Shown in pieces: positions 25,629-35,200 of a stretch of DNA of 64,000 nucleotides; positions within the stretch are counted from its first letter, which is position 1; the number at the start of each line of letters is the position of its first letter. The stretch spans positions 186,001-250,000 of the forward strand of contig NZ_AKKC02000010.1 in NCBI RefSeq assembly GCF_000282095.2, read 5' to 3'. Origin of the DNA: Rhizobium sp. CF080 (GTDB taxonomy: Bacteria; Pseudomonadota; Alphaproteobacteria; Rhizobiales; Rhizobiaceae). Made by a program: the position numbers and the translations under genes. The notes below the pieces were generated by a model, which saw nothing but the letters and a program-made list of their open reading frames with translations, was not told the DNA's origin and did no database searches.

Positions 25629-26585
25629 TTAGAGGCCGAGCGCCTTCTTGACGGCAGCAAGGCCGTCCTTGCCGTCATAGGTGGTGACGCCGGCAACCCA
25701 GGGCTCGATGACCTTCGGATTGGCTTTCAGCCAGGCCTTGGCCGCGTCGTCGGCATCCTCGCTGTCGTTGAGGATCTTGCCCATGATGGTGTTTTCCATG
25801 TCGAGCGTGAACTTCACGTTCTTGAGGAGCTTGCCGACATTCGGGCACTGGGCGACATAACCGCCGCGTGCCACGGTGTAGACCGTCGCGCCGCCGTAGT
25901 TCGGACCGAAGACGGTATCGTCGCCGCCGGCGAGATAGGTGATCTCATGGGCGACGTTCATCGGGTGCGGCGCCCAGGCGAGGAAGACGATCGGCTTGCT
26001 GTCCTTGTCGGCGCGGGTGACCTGGGTCAGCATGCCCTGCTCGGAGGATTCGACGACCTGGAAGCCCTTGAGGCCGAAGGTGTTGGCGTCGATCAGCGAA
26101 ACGATCATGCCGTTGCCTTCGTTGCCCGGCTCGATGCCGTAGATCTTGCCGTCGAGTTCCTTCTTATGGGTGGCGATGTCCTTGAAGTCCTTGATGCCGA
26201 GCTTGGCGCCGGCGGCATTGGTGCCGAGCGTGTACTTGGCGCCTTCGAGGTTGACGGCGATGCTCTCGATCGACTTGTCGTCGATATAGGGCTGCAACGC
26301 ATCTTTCTGCGCCGGCATCCAGTTGCCGAGGAAGAGGTCGATGTCCTTGTTCTTCATGGAAGAATAGGTGACGGGCACGCCGAGGGTCTTGACGTCGGCC
26401 TTGTAGCCGAGCGCCTCGAGGACCAGGATGAAGGAGGCGTTGGTGGAGGCCAGGTCGGTCCAGCCCACATCCGAAATCCGAACGGTTTTGCAGGCTTCCG
26501 GTTCGGCGGCGGAGGCGGTGCCGACGATGGCGAGGATCGACGCGGCAGCGACGAGCGTGGTCTTGAGTGAGGTAGTCATGCGCAT
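25629..26585 (-). CDS. choX: Choline-binding periplasmic protein ChoX
   Basis: A 318-residue protein with a signal peptide ending in GTASA at about residue 26. The mature part begins AEPEACKTVRISDVGWTDL. Aromatic residues of the choline cage known from S. meliloti ChoX are recognisable (Trp in DVGWTDLAS, Trp in FLGNWMP, Tyr in the GPNYGGATVY region). It captures choline and, more weakly, acetylcholine in the periplasm and delivers it to ChoW. First gene of choXWV; the bet genes are not in the window. Confidence 0.95.
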   Translation of the reverse strand: MRMTTSLKTTLVAAASILAIVGTASAAEPEACKTVRISDVGWTDLASTNASFILVLEALGYKADVKTLGVPVTYSSMKNKDIDLFLGNWMPAQKDALQPYIDDKSIESIAVNLEGAKYTLGTNAAGAKLGIKDFKDIATHKKELDGKIYGIEPGNEGNGMIVSLIDANTFGLKGFQVVESSEQGMLTQVTRADKDSKPIVFLAWAPHPMNVAHEITYLAGGDDTVFGPNYGGATVYTVARGGYVAQCPNVGKLLKNVKFTLDMENTIMGKILNDSEDADDAAKAWLKANPKVIEPWVAGVTTYDGKDGLAAVKKALGL

Positions 26586-26782
26586 GGGCTGCTCCCGTTT
26601 TTTTGGTTCCCGCCATTATCAATATATGCTGAGACGAGGCAAGCGCGCGCATTCGCGGCGGAGAATGGGGTGCATTTGCGACATTTGTGACTTTCTCGCC
26701 CAGCGTTACCCAGTCTACAGTTTCCTGTGGTTTTCGGCAAAGCCCGCTTTTCTCGAATCCCGATCGCGATCAGAAGGCAGAT

Positions 26783-27364
26783 ATGGCCAAGCTCTATTTC
26801 CACTACGCGACGATGAACGCCGGCAAGTCGACCATGCTTCTGCAGGCTTCCTATAACTATCGCGAGCGCGGTATGCGCACGGCGATCTTCACCGCATCGC
26901 TGGACGACCGCGCCGGCCAGGGCCGCGTCGCCTCGCGGATCGGGCTCTCCTCCGAGGCCATTCCCTTCGGGCCGTCCGACGATCTCTTCAGGGATATCGA
27001 GGCGATGCACAGCGAGGAGCCGATCGCGTGCGTGTTCGTCGACGAGGCGCAGTTCCTGTCGCCCGAACAGGTCTGGCAGCTCGCGCGGGTTTCCGATCGG
27101 GTCGGCATCCCGGTAATGGCCTACGGCCTCAGGACCGACTTCCAGGGCAAGCTGTTTCCCGGCTCGCTGGAACTGCTGGCGATCGCCGACGAGCTGCGCG
27201 AGGTGCGCACCATCTGCCATTGCGGGCGCAAGGCGACCATGGTGGTGAGGCTGGACGAGGGTGGCAAACTGGTGCGTGAAGGCGCCCAGGTCGATGTCGG
27301 CGGCAACGAGAAATATGTCTCGCTCTGCCGACGGCACTGGGAAGACCAGATGCGCTGCGAGTGA
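26783..27364 (+). CDS. tdk: Thymidine kinase
   Basis: A 193-residue type II thymidine kinase started at the ATG at 26783 (MAKLYFHYATMNAGKST). The P-loop is MNAGKST at 11-17, the catalytic Glu lies in VFVDEAQFL, the lasso region is YGLRTDFQGKLFPGS, and zinc-site cysteines follow (ICHCGRKA and SLCRRH). It phosphorylates thymidine and deoxyuridine in pyrimidine salvage. A single gene, divergent from choX. Confidence 0.96.
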   Translation: MAKLYFHYATMNAGKSTMLLQASYNYRERGMRTAIFTASLDDRAGQGRVASRIGLSSEAIPFGPSDDLFRDIEAMHSEEPIACVFVDEAQFLSPEQVWQLARVSDRVGIPVMAYGLRTDFQGKLFPGSLELLAIADELREVRTICHCGRKATMVVRLDEGGKLVREGAQVDVGGNEKYVSLCRRHWEDQMRCE

Positions 27365-27426
27365 TGCGCCGAATTTAAGCCTCTGTTCACCGTATGGGAG
27401 GGAAAGCCGCGGCGAGGGGGCGAAAC

Positions 27427-27440
27427 TTGATGCTGGTCAA
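27427..27440. promoter_or_regulatory. FNR/FixK-type anaerobox before pseudoazurin
   Basis: TTGAT-GCTG-GTCAA matches the TTGAT-N4-ATCAA consensus at nine of ten half-site bases. It ends 86 bp before the pseudoazurin ATG, a fitting place for activation by FixK, FnrN or NnrR under low oxygen or nitric oxide. It would link the cupredoxin to denitrification-type respiration. Confidence 0.7.
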
Positions 27441-27526
27441 AGTTTGCGGCCGGAAACCTATCTAAGTGTCACATCCGACACGTCCCGGTCCGATGGGGCG
27501 GTGGTTCCCAGCAGGAGTTCCCTCGC

Positions 27527-27976
27527 ATGCGCAAGGCCGCCACGAAAACCTTTACGCTTGCTACCAGCCTCGCCCTGTTCGCGCTGCCGGCCTTCAGCGT
27601 CGAGATCGAGGTGAAGATGCTCAACAAGGGCAGCGACGGCGAGGCCATGGTATTCGAGCCGGCGGTGGTGAAGGCGCAACCGGGCGACACGATCAGGTTC
27701 GTGCCGGTTGACAAGGGGCATGACGCGGTTTCGATGCCGGGCCTGGTGCCGGAAGGGGTTGCGGAAATCAAGGGCAGGATCAGCCAGGAGCTCTCCTTCA
27801 CCGCCGACAAGCCGGGCGCCTATGTCTTCAAATGCACGCCGCATTTCGGCATGGGCATGGTTGCGGTAATCCTCGTCGGCGACGCGCCGGCCAATCTCGA
27901 CGCGGTCAAGAGCGCAAGGATGCCGAAAAAGGCGAAGGACCGCCTCGACGCGGAAATCGCCAAGCTCGGCCTTTGA
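27527..27976 (+). CDS. Pseudoazurin (type 1 blue copper protein)
   Basis: A 149-residue precursor with a signal peptide of about 25 residues. The copper ligands are His65, Cys103, His106 and Met111 (KGHDAVSM; FKCTPHFGMGM). Their spacing is 38, 3 and 5, identical to His40/Cys78/His81/Met86 of mature pseudoazurin. It carries electrons in the periplasm from the bc1 complex to nitrite or nitrous oxide reductase. No nir or nos genes are nearby. The oxygen-sensing box upstream supports a micro-oxic role. Confidence 0.95.
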   Translation: MRKAATKTFTLATSLALFALPAFSVEIEVKMLNKGSDGEAMVFEPAVVKAQPGDTIRFVPVDKGHDAVSMPGLVPEGVAEIKGRISQELSFTADKPGAYVFKCTPHFGMGMVAVILVGDAPANLDAVKSARMPKKAKDRLDAEIAKLGL

Positions 27977-28079
27977 TCTTTCCAGGGCTTTCCTGGATTT
28001 TTCCCGGCAATTGAGCCGGGGCGGCGTGGCATAATTTCGTGATGGCGTTATCTTCTCCTCCGACGGCGGGAGAATGCGT

Positions 28080-29018
28080 GTGGCGGCACTTCAGAATTTC
28101 GACAGCGAGATCGAACGGATCGGCGGCGCCCTGACCGCGATGCGCGATGCGCTCGGCCCGATCTCGGCCCTGCTTGCCGAAACCGCAAGGGATCTCGCCC
28201 TGCCGGATGAGGAGAGGTTGACCGCGGGGGCCGCGCGGCTGACGGCCGAGATGCCGGAGCGGCAGGCGGTCGAGGCGGCGATCGCCCGGCTGGTCGCCAG
28301 TCTCGCAGCCGAGATCGGCATCTGCGCGCGGGAATTCGACGATCGCGAGGTGCCGACACGGTTCGAAACGCTTGTCGGCTACGTTTCCGGAGCCGCCAAA
28401 CATCGCCGCCAGCAGGCCCGCTGGCGCAGCCCGGCGCCGCTTTACCGGCTGGCCGAGCTCCTGCGGCGTGCCGATCTGCTGGTCGGCCTGGTGCGGCAGG
28501 AGAGGGACTTCCTGATCGGGCAGCGCAAGGAGAGCGAGGGCGATCTGGTGACGTTCATCGACCATCGGCCGGAGATCACGGAAACGCTGCGCGGCGAGGA
28601 CGGTAGTGCGATGACCGGCATGGACGTGGTCGGCCGCACGGAACCGGCGATCAAGGTGTTCCAGGATTTCGTCGCCGGGCTCAACGCGCGGGTCGGCACC
28701 TGCAACATCCTCCTGCACAAGCTGATGACCGATACGGAAAACCTGCTCATCCTCTACCGGGTGGTTGCTGATGCCGGGGGCCGAGGCGATGCGGGGCTGA
28801 AGCCGGAATTCTTTCCCCATCTGGTGCCCGAGGTCGAGCGTTTCGCAAACGGCATGCTGACATTGCACGGCCTCGACCGGCGGCGGGATCGCGCCGACCA
28901 GTCCTTTGCCGAGAGGTTTCCCGCCGAGGCCGCGGGGGAGGCGGCAGACGCGGATGGAAAACAAGGCGGCTTCCGGCTGCCGACGATTTCCGGCTTCAAG
29001 CTGATCCGCCCCCAATAG
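28080..29018 (+). CDS. Unknown helical protein upstream of the DUF2333 gene
   Basis: Not recognised. From the GTG at 28080, seven bases after GGGAG, it has 312 residues; an ATG at 28074 is in frame but too close to the ribosome site. The N-terminal half is helical and Ala/Arg/Glu-rich (FDSEIERIGGALTAMRDAL; RQAVEAAIARLVASLAAEIG). The second half holds an acidic conserved-looking segment (DLVTFIDHRPEITETL) and an alpha-helical region with one Cys (ARVGTCNILLHKLMTDTEN). There is no signal peptide or membrane helix. It is on the same strand as the DUF2333 gene, 136 bp upstream, and may act with it. Confidence 0.7.
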   Translation: MAALQNFDSEIERIGGALTAMRDALGPISALLAETARDLALPDEERLTAGAARLTAEMPERQAVEAAIARLVASLAAEIGICAREFDDREVPTRFETLVGYVSGAAKHRRQQARWRSPAPLYRLAELLRRADLLVGLVRQERDFLIGQRKESEGDLVTFIDHRPEITETLRGEDGSAMTGMDVVGRTEPAIKVFQDFVAGLNARVGTCNILLHKLMTDTENLLILYRVVADAGGRGDAGLKPEFFPHLVPEVERFANGMLTLHGLDRRRDRADQSFAERFPAEAAGEAADADGKQGGFRLPTISGFKLIRPQ

Positions 29019-29154
29019 GGTGCGATCGAGAGCGGCGGCGCGATCGTTTCCTGGCGGTTGCGGCGAAACGCTGCGCCCCGTTGTGCTTGTGATGCCGAGC
29101 ACATATGTGTGGGCAAGCCCAATCGGATGCACACCGCCTCACGAGGAGACAGCG

Positions 29155-30303
29155 ATGCTCGACCGGATTACCGCCTTCTTTCAAGGGATCGGCCAGGCCG
29201 TGGGGCGAGGCATAGGCCTCCTGGTTGCCTGGATCGTCTGGCCGTTCATGGCCGCGCATGGCTGGTACGGCAATCGCCACTGGCTGGTGAAGGGACCGAT
29301 CCTCGCCTTCCTGGTTCTGATGATCGGGCTCTACGGCTATTTCTTCTGGCAGACGCAGGCCTGGAGCGGGTTCAACCCGAATTTCGTCGACAGCTACCGC
29401 TGGTCCGAGCGTACCGTGCCGGCCGGCCAGGAACTGCCGGCGACCGCCAATGCGGCGCCGGCGACTGGGGCTCCTGCGACTGCGGCAAGACAGTGCCAAT
29501 CGTCGGCGATCGTCGATGCGGCGGCCGACCTCACCGACATGAACGTCAACCAGAATGCCTGGATCTCCTCGATGCTGCTCTACCGGCTCGGGTTCTTCGG
29601 CATCGACTGGGACCACACGCCTTTCCTCGACAACAAGGCCTCGTTCCAGCGCGGCGTCAACCAGGCGGTTCGGCGCACCTCGACCGAGCTCGTCGATACG
29701 CTCGGACGGGTGCGCGGCACGTCGAGCATCAACAACAATCTCCAGGATGCGCGCGGGAACCTGCAGTTCGACGAATATTCCTGGTATTTCGGTCTGAGCC
29801 CGTTCGGACCGAAGACCCCGACGCCCAGCTATTATCGCGCCGCGATCAGCAAGCTGAGGGCCTTCAATACCGATCTGACCTCCTGCAACGCGACCTTCGA
29901 CGGCCGCGCCGACAACCTGATCCAGTTCATCGACCGGATCGCCAACGATATCGGCGGCACTTCGGCGATCCTGCGCGAGCGCTCGGAAAACTACAATGCC
30001 GGCTGGTTCGACACCCGCGCCGACGACCGCTTCTGGTTCGCCTATGGCCAGCTCTATGGTTATTACGCCGTGCTGACGGGGGCCGGGGCTGATTTCTCCC
30101 AGGTGATCCGCGAGCGCAATATCGGGCCGCTCTGGGCCGACACGCTGTCGCAGTTCAAGTCGGCGCTGCGCATCCAGCCGGCGATCATCTCCAACGGCCG
30201 CGAGGACGGCTGGATCATGCCAAGCCATCTGGCGGTGATGGGCTTCTATATCCTCAGGGTCCGCTCAAACCTCGTGGAAGTGCGCTCGGTTCTCGATCGA
30301 TAG
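29155..30303 (+). CDS. DUF2333 family membrane-anchored protein
   Basis: A 382-residue protein started at the ATG at 29155 after GAGGAGA. A soluble amphipathic start (MLDRITAFFQGIGQAVGRG) leads to helices at about 20-33 and 45-65 (GPILAFLVLMIGLYGYFFW). The large periplasmic part then contains the DUF2333 core (NVNQNAWISSMLLYRLGFFG; NNLQDARGNLQFDEYSWYFG; GWIMPSHLAVMGFY). The family is frequent in proteobacteria, and its function is unknown. The long soluble part suggests an envelope role. Confidence 0.85.
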   Translation: MLDRITAFFQGIGQAVGRGIGLLVAWIVWPFMAAHGWYGNRHWLVKGPILAFLVLMIGLYGYFFWQTQAWSGFNPNFVDSYRWSERTVPAGQELPATANAAPATGAPATAARQCQSSAIVDAAADLTDMNVNQNAWISSMLLYRLGFFGIDWDHTPFLDNKASFQRGVNQAVRRTSTELVDTLGRVRGTSSINNNLQDARGNLQFDEYSWYFGLSPFGPKTPTPSYYRAAISKLRAFNTDLTSCNATFDGRADNLIQFIDRIANDIGGTSAILRERSENYNAGWFDTRADDRFWFAYGQLYGYYAVLTGAGADFSQVIRERNIGPLWADTLSQFKSALRIQPAIISNGREDGWIMPSHLAVMGFYILRVRSNLVEVRSVLDR

Positions 30304-30318
30304 GCCGGTGGGCGCCGA

Positions 30319-30804
30319 TCAGGTCTTCGGGAGATTTTGGTCGTCGAGAAAGAACGTCACGCCGGGGCGTTCGGCAAAGAACTCGTAGGTAATGCCGACG
30401 ACCTCGCCGCTCGTGCCCGGTTTGTCGCGGAACTTGCCGACGCTGCGGACGTATTTGTAGTCCTGCGCATCGGCCTTGATGCGATAGATATTGTGATAGG
30501 TCAGCCGCTCGCCGCTGGCGCGCTCGAAGGTTTCCATCAGTTGCGGCATGTCGTCGGGATGGATGCGCGCGGTGAGGGCGACCATGTTCATCGGGCCATT
30601 CTTCGGCTCCAGTCCGAAGATGCGGCAGACATCTTCGGTCACGAAGAAGTGGCCGCTGTCCAGATCGATTCGCCAATAACCGTAGAAACGGAAGGCCGAG
30701 GCAAGTTCAACCACCTCGTCTGTCGAGAGTCCCACTTCCAGGTATTGAGTATTGACGCGTTTTTCGGTGTGTTCGACCCAAAACGTCAATCTTTTTCTCC
30801 CCAT
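30319..30804 (-). CDS. Single PAS-domain protein
   Basis: A 161-residue protein. Residues about 30-145 form one PAS fold with its PAC end: FRFYGYWRIDLDSGHFFVTEDVCRIFGLEP, then RIHPDDMPQLMETFERA and ITYEFFAERPGVTFFLDD. No kinase, GGDEF or helix-turn-helix output follows, so it is a stand-alone sensor or adaptor. It lies directly downstream of a LuxR-type regulator (30829-31554, same strand, 24 bp), which may be its partner. Confidence 0.85.
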   Translation of the reverse strand: MGRKRLTFWVEHTEKRVNTQYLEVGLSTDEVVELASAFRFYGYWRIDLDSGHFFVTEDVCRIFGLEPKNGPMNMVALTARIHPDDMPQLMETFERASGERLTYHNIYRIKADAQDYKYVRSVGKFRDKPGTSGEVVGITYEFFAERPGVTFFLDDQNLPKT

Positions 30805-30828
30805 AGGCCGGGAGAAAACGCCCCAACC

Positions 30829-31554
30829 TTACACTATGAGTCTCAATCTCAATGCCTTAGCTACCAACTGGGTGCGGTTGACGCAATCCAGTTTCTTTAT
30901 GGCATTAGTCATATATGCGTTAACGGTGTGATCCGAGAGGGAGAGAATCCGCCCGATCTCGGAGGATGTCTTGCCCTGGGCGGTCCAGCGGACGACCTCC
31001 AGCTCACGGGTGGTCAAGGGGCCGGCGGTGCCGGTCTTGGCGCTGCGGCGGATCTTGTCGAAGACATCGAAGGCATGCAGCACGATCATGCCGATCTCGT
31101 TGAGCTCCACCTGGCTCAGCCGATGCCGGGTGCCGTCGAAGCGCAGCATGAAGCGGCCGCCATCGATCGAATGCACGGCCATCGCGACGCTGGTGATGAT
31201 ATCGTAGCGGCGCTGCAGCTCGTCCATTTCGGCCGGAATGGCGAAACCGCGCACGCTTTCCGGGTCATCGATCGACCAACAGAAGGGAAGGGCGGATTTC
31301 GAGATGATCGGCGCCACCGGACACAGCTTCAAAAGGCGGCGGCGGTCGAATTCCTGGACATAGGTCGCGGGCAGCGTCGTCTCGACGATCATCCGCGACA
31401 AAAGCACCTCGTCCGCCCTGGTGGCGGCGAAAAGCGTGATATGGCGAAACCCGAACTCGTGGGCAATACGCTTCATCGCGGCAAAGATTTCAACCCGCGA
31501 ATCCGCGGCGGAAATCTCGCTGTTCAGAATCGATTGCCGTTCCAAAGTGATCAT
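30829..31554 (-). CDS. LuxR family regulator with autoinducer-binding-type domain
   Basis: A 241-residue regulator. Residues about 20-165 have the length and pattern of an autoinducer-binding domain. Residues 178-240 are the LuxR DNA-binding domain: LTTRELEVVRWTAQGKTSSEIGRILSLSDHTVNAYMTNAIKKL. No luxI synthase is within the window, and residues that bind acyl-homoserine lactone cannot be confirmed by eye, so it may be an orphan or respond to another ligand. It is probably cotranscribed with the PAS gene. Confidence 0.87.
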   Translation of the reverse strand: MITLERQSILNSEISAADSRVEIFAAMKRIAHEFGFRHITLFAATRADEVLLSRMIVETTLPATYVQEFDRRRLLKLCPVAPIISKSALPFCWSIDDPESVRGFAIPAEMDELQRRYDIITSVAMAVHSIDGGRFMLRFDGTRHRLSQVELNEIGMIVLHAFDVFDKIRRSAKTGTAGPLTTRELEVVRWTAQGKTSSEIGRILSLSDHTVNAYMTNAIKKLDCVNRTQLVAKALRLRLIV

Positions 31555-31711
31555 GCGGGCGAAGCTGACGGATCGTTTATGTTATCGTTAACAAATATAC
31601 AAATCCATTTGAATAGCCAGCGAAATTTCGTGCACTGCAGCAGAAAGCCGGCGAATTTCCGATACTCACTCACTTTATTTCCATGAATTCATGGAGTTAA
31701 CGGATCAAGAT

Positions 31712-32173
31712 TTATACGGGGATATATCCCGTCGCCTTGATTTCCTCCATGACGGCATAGGTGTGGGTTTCCCTGACCCCCGGAAGCGGGAGAATCACCT
31801 CCGACAGGAACTGCCGGTAAGCCTCCATTCCGGCGACCCGGGCCTTCACCAGATAATCGAAGCCGCCGGCCACCATATGACATTCCATGACGTCGTCGCT
31901 GCGCTTCACCGCGGCGGCGAATGCGTCGAAAACATCGGGCGTGGTCCGGTCGAGCTTGACCTGCACGAAGACGAGGAGATTGCGCCCGAGCTTTTCCGGC
32001 GAGAGCAAAGCGCTATAACCGGTGATGTAACCTTCGCGGGTCAGACGCTTGACGCGTTCGGCGGTCGCGGTCGGTGAAAGCGAGACGCGATCGGCGAGTT
32101 CGAGATTGCTCAGGCGCCCCTCTTTCTGGAGCGCGCGGAGGATTTTTCGGTCGAGACGGTCGAGATCCTTCAT
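31712..32173 (-). CDS. putR: Lrp/AsnC regulator, probable PutR activator of putA
   Basis: A 153-residue Lrp-family protein: a winged helix DLDRLDRKILRALQKEGRLS with VSLSPTATAERVKRL, then a RAM domain from about 65 (LLVFVQVKLDRTTPDVFDAF). It is divergent from putA with 110 bp between. In Agrobacterium and Rhodobacter the putA gene is activated by a divergent Lrp-type PutR in the presence of proline, and this pair repeats that layout. The name rests on position and family. Confidence 0.85.
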   Translation of the reverse strand: MKDLDRLDRKILRALQKEGRLSNLELADRVSLSPTATAERVKRLTREGYITGYSALLSPEKLGRNLLVFVQVKLDRTTPDVFDAFAAAVKRSDDVMECHMVAGGFDYLVKARVAGMEAYRQFLSEVILPLPGVRETHTYAVMEEIKATGYIPV

Positions 32174-32283
32174 GTTTCGCTACATTTTGCTCAAGTTGCA
32201 GTGATCTATCCCGTTAATGCCACAATAATCCGCCGAAATCACCACGGAATTCCCGCTATGGGGAGAATGAAACGGAGACGCCT

Positions 32284-35200
32284 ATGAGCCAGATTCTGAC
32301 CGAGCCCTTCATTCCCTTCAATGCGCCTTACGCCGGCGACGACGACCGGCTGATCCGGCAGTTCGCAGCCCGCACCAGCCTGACGCCGGCGCAGGACGCG
32401 GCCATCGATCAGCGGGCACGCCGCATGATCAACGCCATCCGCGACGGCTCCGGCAAGGTCGGCGGCGTCGAGGACTTTTTGCGCGAATACGGGCTTTCGA
32501 CGCGCGAAGGGTTGGCACTGATGGTGCTCGCCGAAGCGCTTTTGCGCGTGCCCGATGCGCTGACCCAGGACCGGCTGATCGAGGACAAGCTGCGCGAGGG
32601 CGGCTGGAGCACCCATGAGGCTTCCGGCGACAGCTGGTTCGTGTCGGCATCGGCCTGGGCGCTGGCGGTTTCGGCGCGCGTCATCGGCCCCGGCGAGACG
32701 CCGGAGGGCATCCTGCGCGGTCTCGTCAAGCGCGTCGGCCTGCCGACGGTGCGCAGCGCCACCAAGCAGGCGATGCGTTTCCTCGGCCACCATTTTGTGC
32801 TCGGCGAGACGATGAAGGACGCGCTGGTGCGCGCCGCCAAGAGCGAGGAGAAGGGGTACCGCCATTCCTTCGACATGCTGGGCGAGGGCGCCCGCACCGC
32901 CGAAGACGCCAAGCGCTATTTCCGCTCCTATGCCGACGCGATCCAGTCGATCGGTACGCATATGAAAAAACACGGCAAGGGCCGCCAGCTTCCCGACCGG
33001 ATGGGCATTTCGGTCAAGCTCTCGGCGCTGCATCCGCGCTATCTCGCCACCCACCACGACCGGGTGATGGCCGAACTGGTTCCCGACCTTCTCGACCTCG
33101 CGCAGATGGCGAAGGAACACCAGCTCAACTTCACCGTCGATGCGGAGGAGGCCGACCGGCTGGAACTGTCGCTCGACGTGATCGCCGCCGTGTTCTCCGA
33201 CCCGTCGCTTGCCAGTTGGGACGGCTTTGGCTTGGCGATCCAGGCCTATCAGAAACGGGCGCCTGCGGTGATCGACTATATCGACCAGCTTTGCACCACC
33301 CATGGCCGCCGGATGATGGTGCGGCTCGTCAAGGGCGCCTATTGGGACACTGAGGTGAAGCGGGCGCAGGAGCGGGGCATCGAGGACTATCCGGTCTGGA
33401 CCCGCAAGCCGGCGACGGACCTTGCCTATCTCGCCTGCGCCCAGCAGCTTCTCGCCAAGCGGGCGCGCATCTTCCCGCAATTTGCGACCCACAACGCGCT
33501 GACCGTTTCGACCATCTTGGAGCTTGCCGCGCCTGATCGCACCGGCTTCGAGTTCCAGCGCCTGCACGGCATGGGCGAGGCGCTTTACGACGATCTGCTC
33601 GACAGCAACGACCGGATTGCCTGCCGCATCTATGCGCCGGTCGGCGGCTATCGCGACCTGCTCGCCTATCTCGTGCGCCGGCTTCTGGAAAACGGTGCCA
33701 ACTCCTCCTTCGTGGCGGTTGCCGGCGACAAACAGGTTCCGGTCGAAAAGCTGCTGGAGCGGCCGTCGGCGCGGCTCGGCCTCGATGACGGCATCAGCGC
33801 GCGGCACAAGCAGATCCCGCTGCCCTCCGACATCTACGGCCGCCGCAAGAACAGCGCCGGTTTCGAGTTCGGCCACCGGGTCGAACTCGAGCGGCTGATG
33901 GCGAGCGTTTCCAAATCGTGGGGCGAGGTAAAGGCGGGGCCGCTGGTGGCGGGCGTCACTTCCAAGGGAGAGGAAAAGCCGGTGCGGTCTCCCTCCGACC
34001 GGTCGAAGGTTGTCGGCACCGTGCGTGACGCGACGCCAGCCGATGTCGATGCCGCCTTTGCCGCTGCGGCCAAGGCGTTCCGGGCCTGGTCGCGCCAGCC
34101 GGTGGAAATCCGTGCCGCCTGCCTGGAACGGGCCGCGGGGCTGATGGAGGAAAACCGCGACCGGCTGCTGGCGCTTTTGGCCGCCGAGGCCGGCAAGACG
34201 CTGGATGACGGGATCGCCGAAATCCGCGAGGCGGTGGATTTCTGCCGCTATTACGCCGACAAGGGCCGCGAGCTCTTCGCCATGCCGACACCGATGCCGG
34301 GACCGACCGGCGAGGACAACCGCCATCTTTGGCGCGGACGTGGGGTGTTTGGGTGCATTTCGCCGTGGAATTTCCCGTTGGCAATCTTCCTCGGCCAGAT
34401 TTCCGCCGCGCTGGTGGCAGGCAATACGGTGGTCGCAAAACCGGCGCCGCAGACGCCGCTGATCGCGTTTGAGGCAATCCGGCTGTTCCACCAGGCCGGC
34501 GTTCCCGCCGAAGTGCTGGCGCTGGTGCCGGGTGGCCCCGATGTCGGCTCGGCGATCACCGCGCATCCCAGGCTCGCCGGCATCGCCTTTACGGGCTCCA
34601 CGAAGACAGCGCATGCGATCAACCGGGCGCTGGCCGCCAAGGACGGGCCGATCGTGCCTCTGATCGCCGAGACCGGCGGCATCAACGCGATGATCGTCGA
34701 TGCGACGGCGCTGTCCGAACAGGTGGCGGACGACGTGGTCGTCTCGGCCTTCCGCTCCGCCGGCCAGCGCTGCTCGGCGCTGCGCCTGCTCTTCCTGCAG
34801 GAGGATGTCGCCGACGGCATGCTGAAGATGATCGAAGGGGCGGCGGCCGAGCTCAATCTCGCCGACCCTGCCAGGCAGAACACCGATGTCGGGCCGATCA
34901 TCGACGAGAACCAGACCAAGATGCTGGCGGACCACGTCTCTGACATGCGGGCGAAAAAACAGAAGGTGCGTTATGCCGGAGCCACTCCCGCGACCGGCAA
35001 TTTCTTCGCCCCCCACATCATCGAGCTCGACAGTGCCGCGGCACTGACCAAGGAAGTGTTCGGCCCGGTTCTGCACGTGGTGCGCTGGAAGGCCAAGGAA
35101 TTCGACAAGGTGATTTCGGCGATCGACGCCACCGGCTACGGCCTGACGCTCGGCATCCACAGCCGTATCGAGGCGACGATCCGCAAGGTGACGGAAGCGC

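Noticed and set aside
26576..27337. 253-codon minus-strand frame
   Set aside because: Complement of thymidine kinase with no motif.
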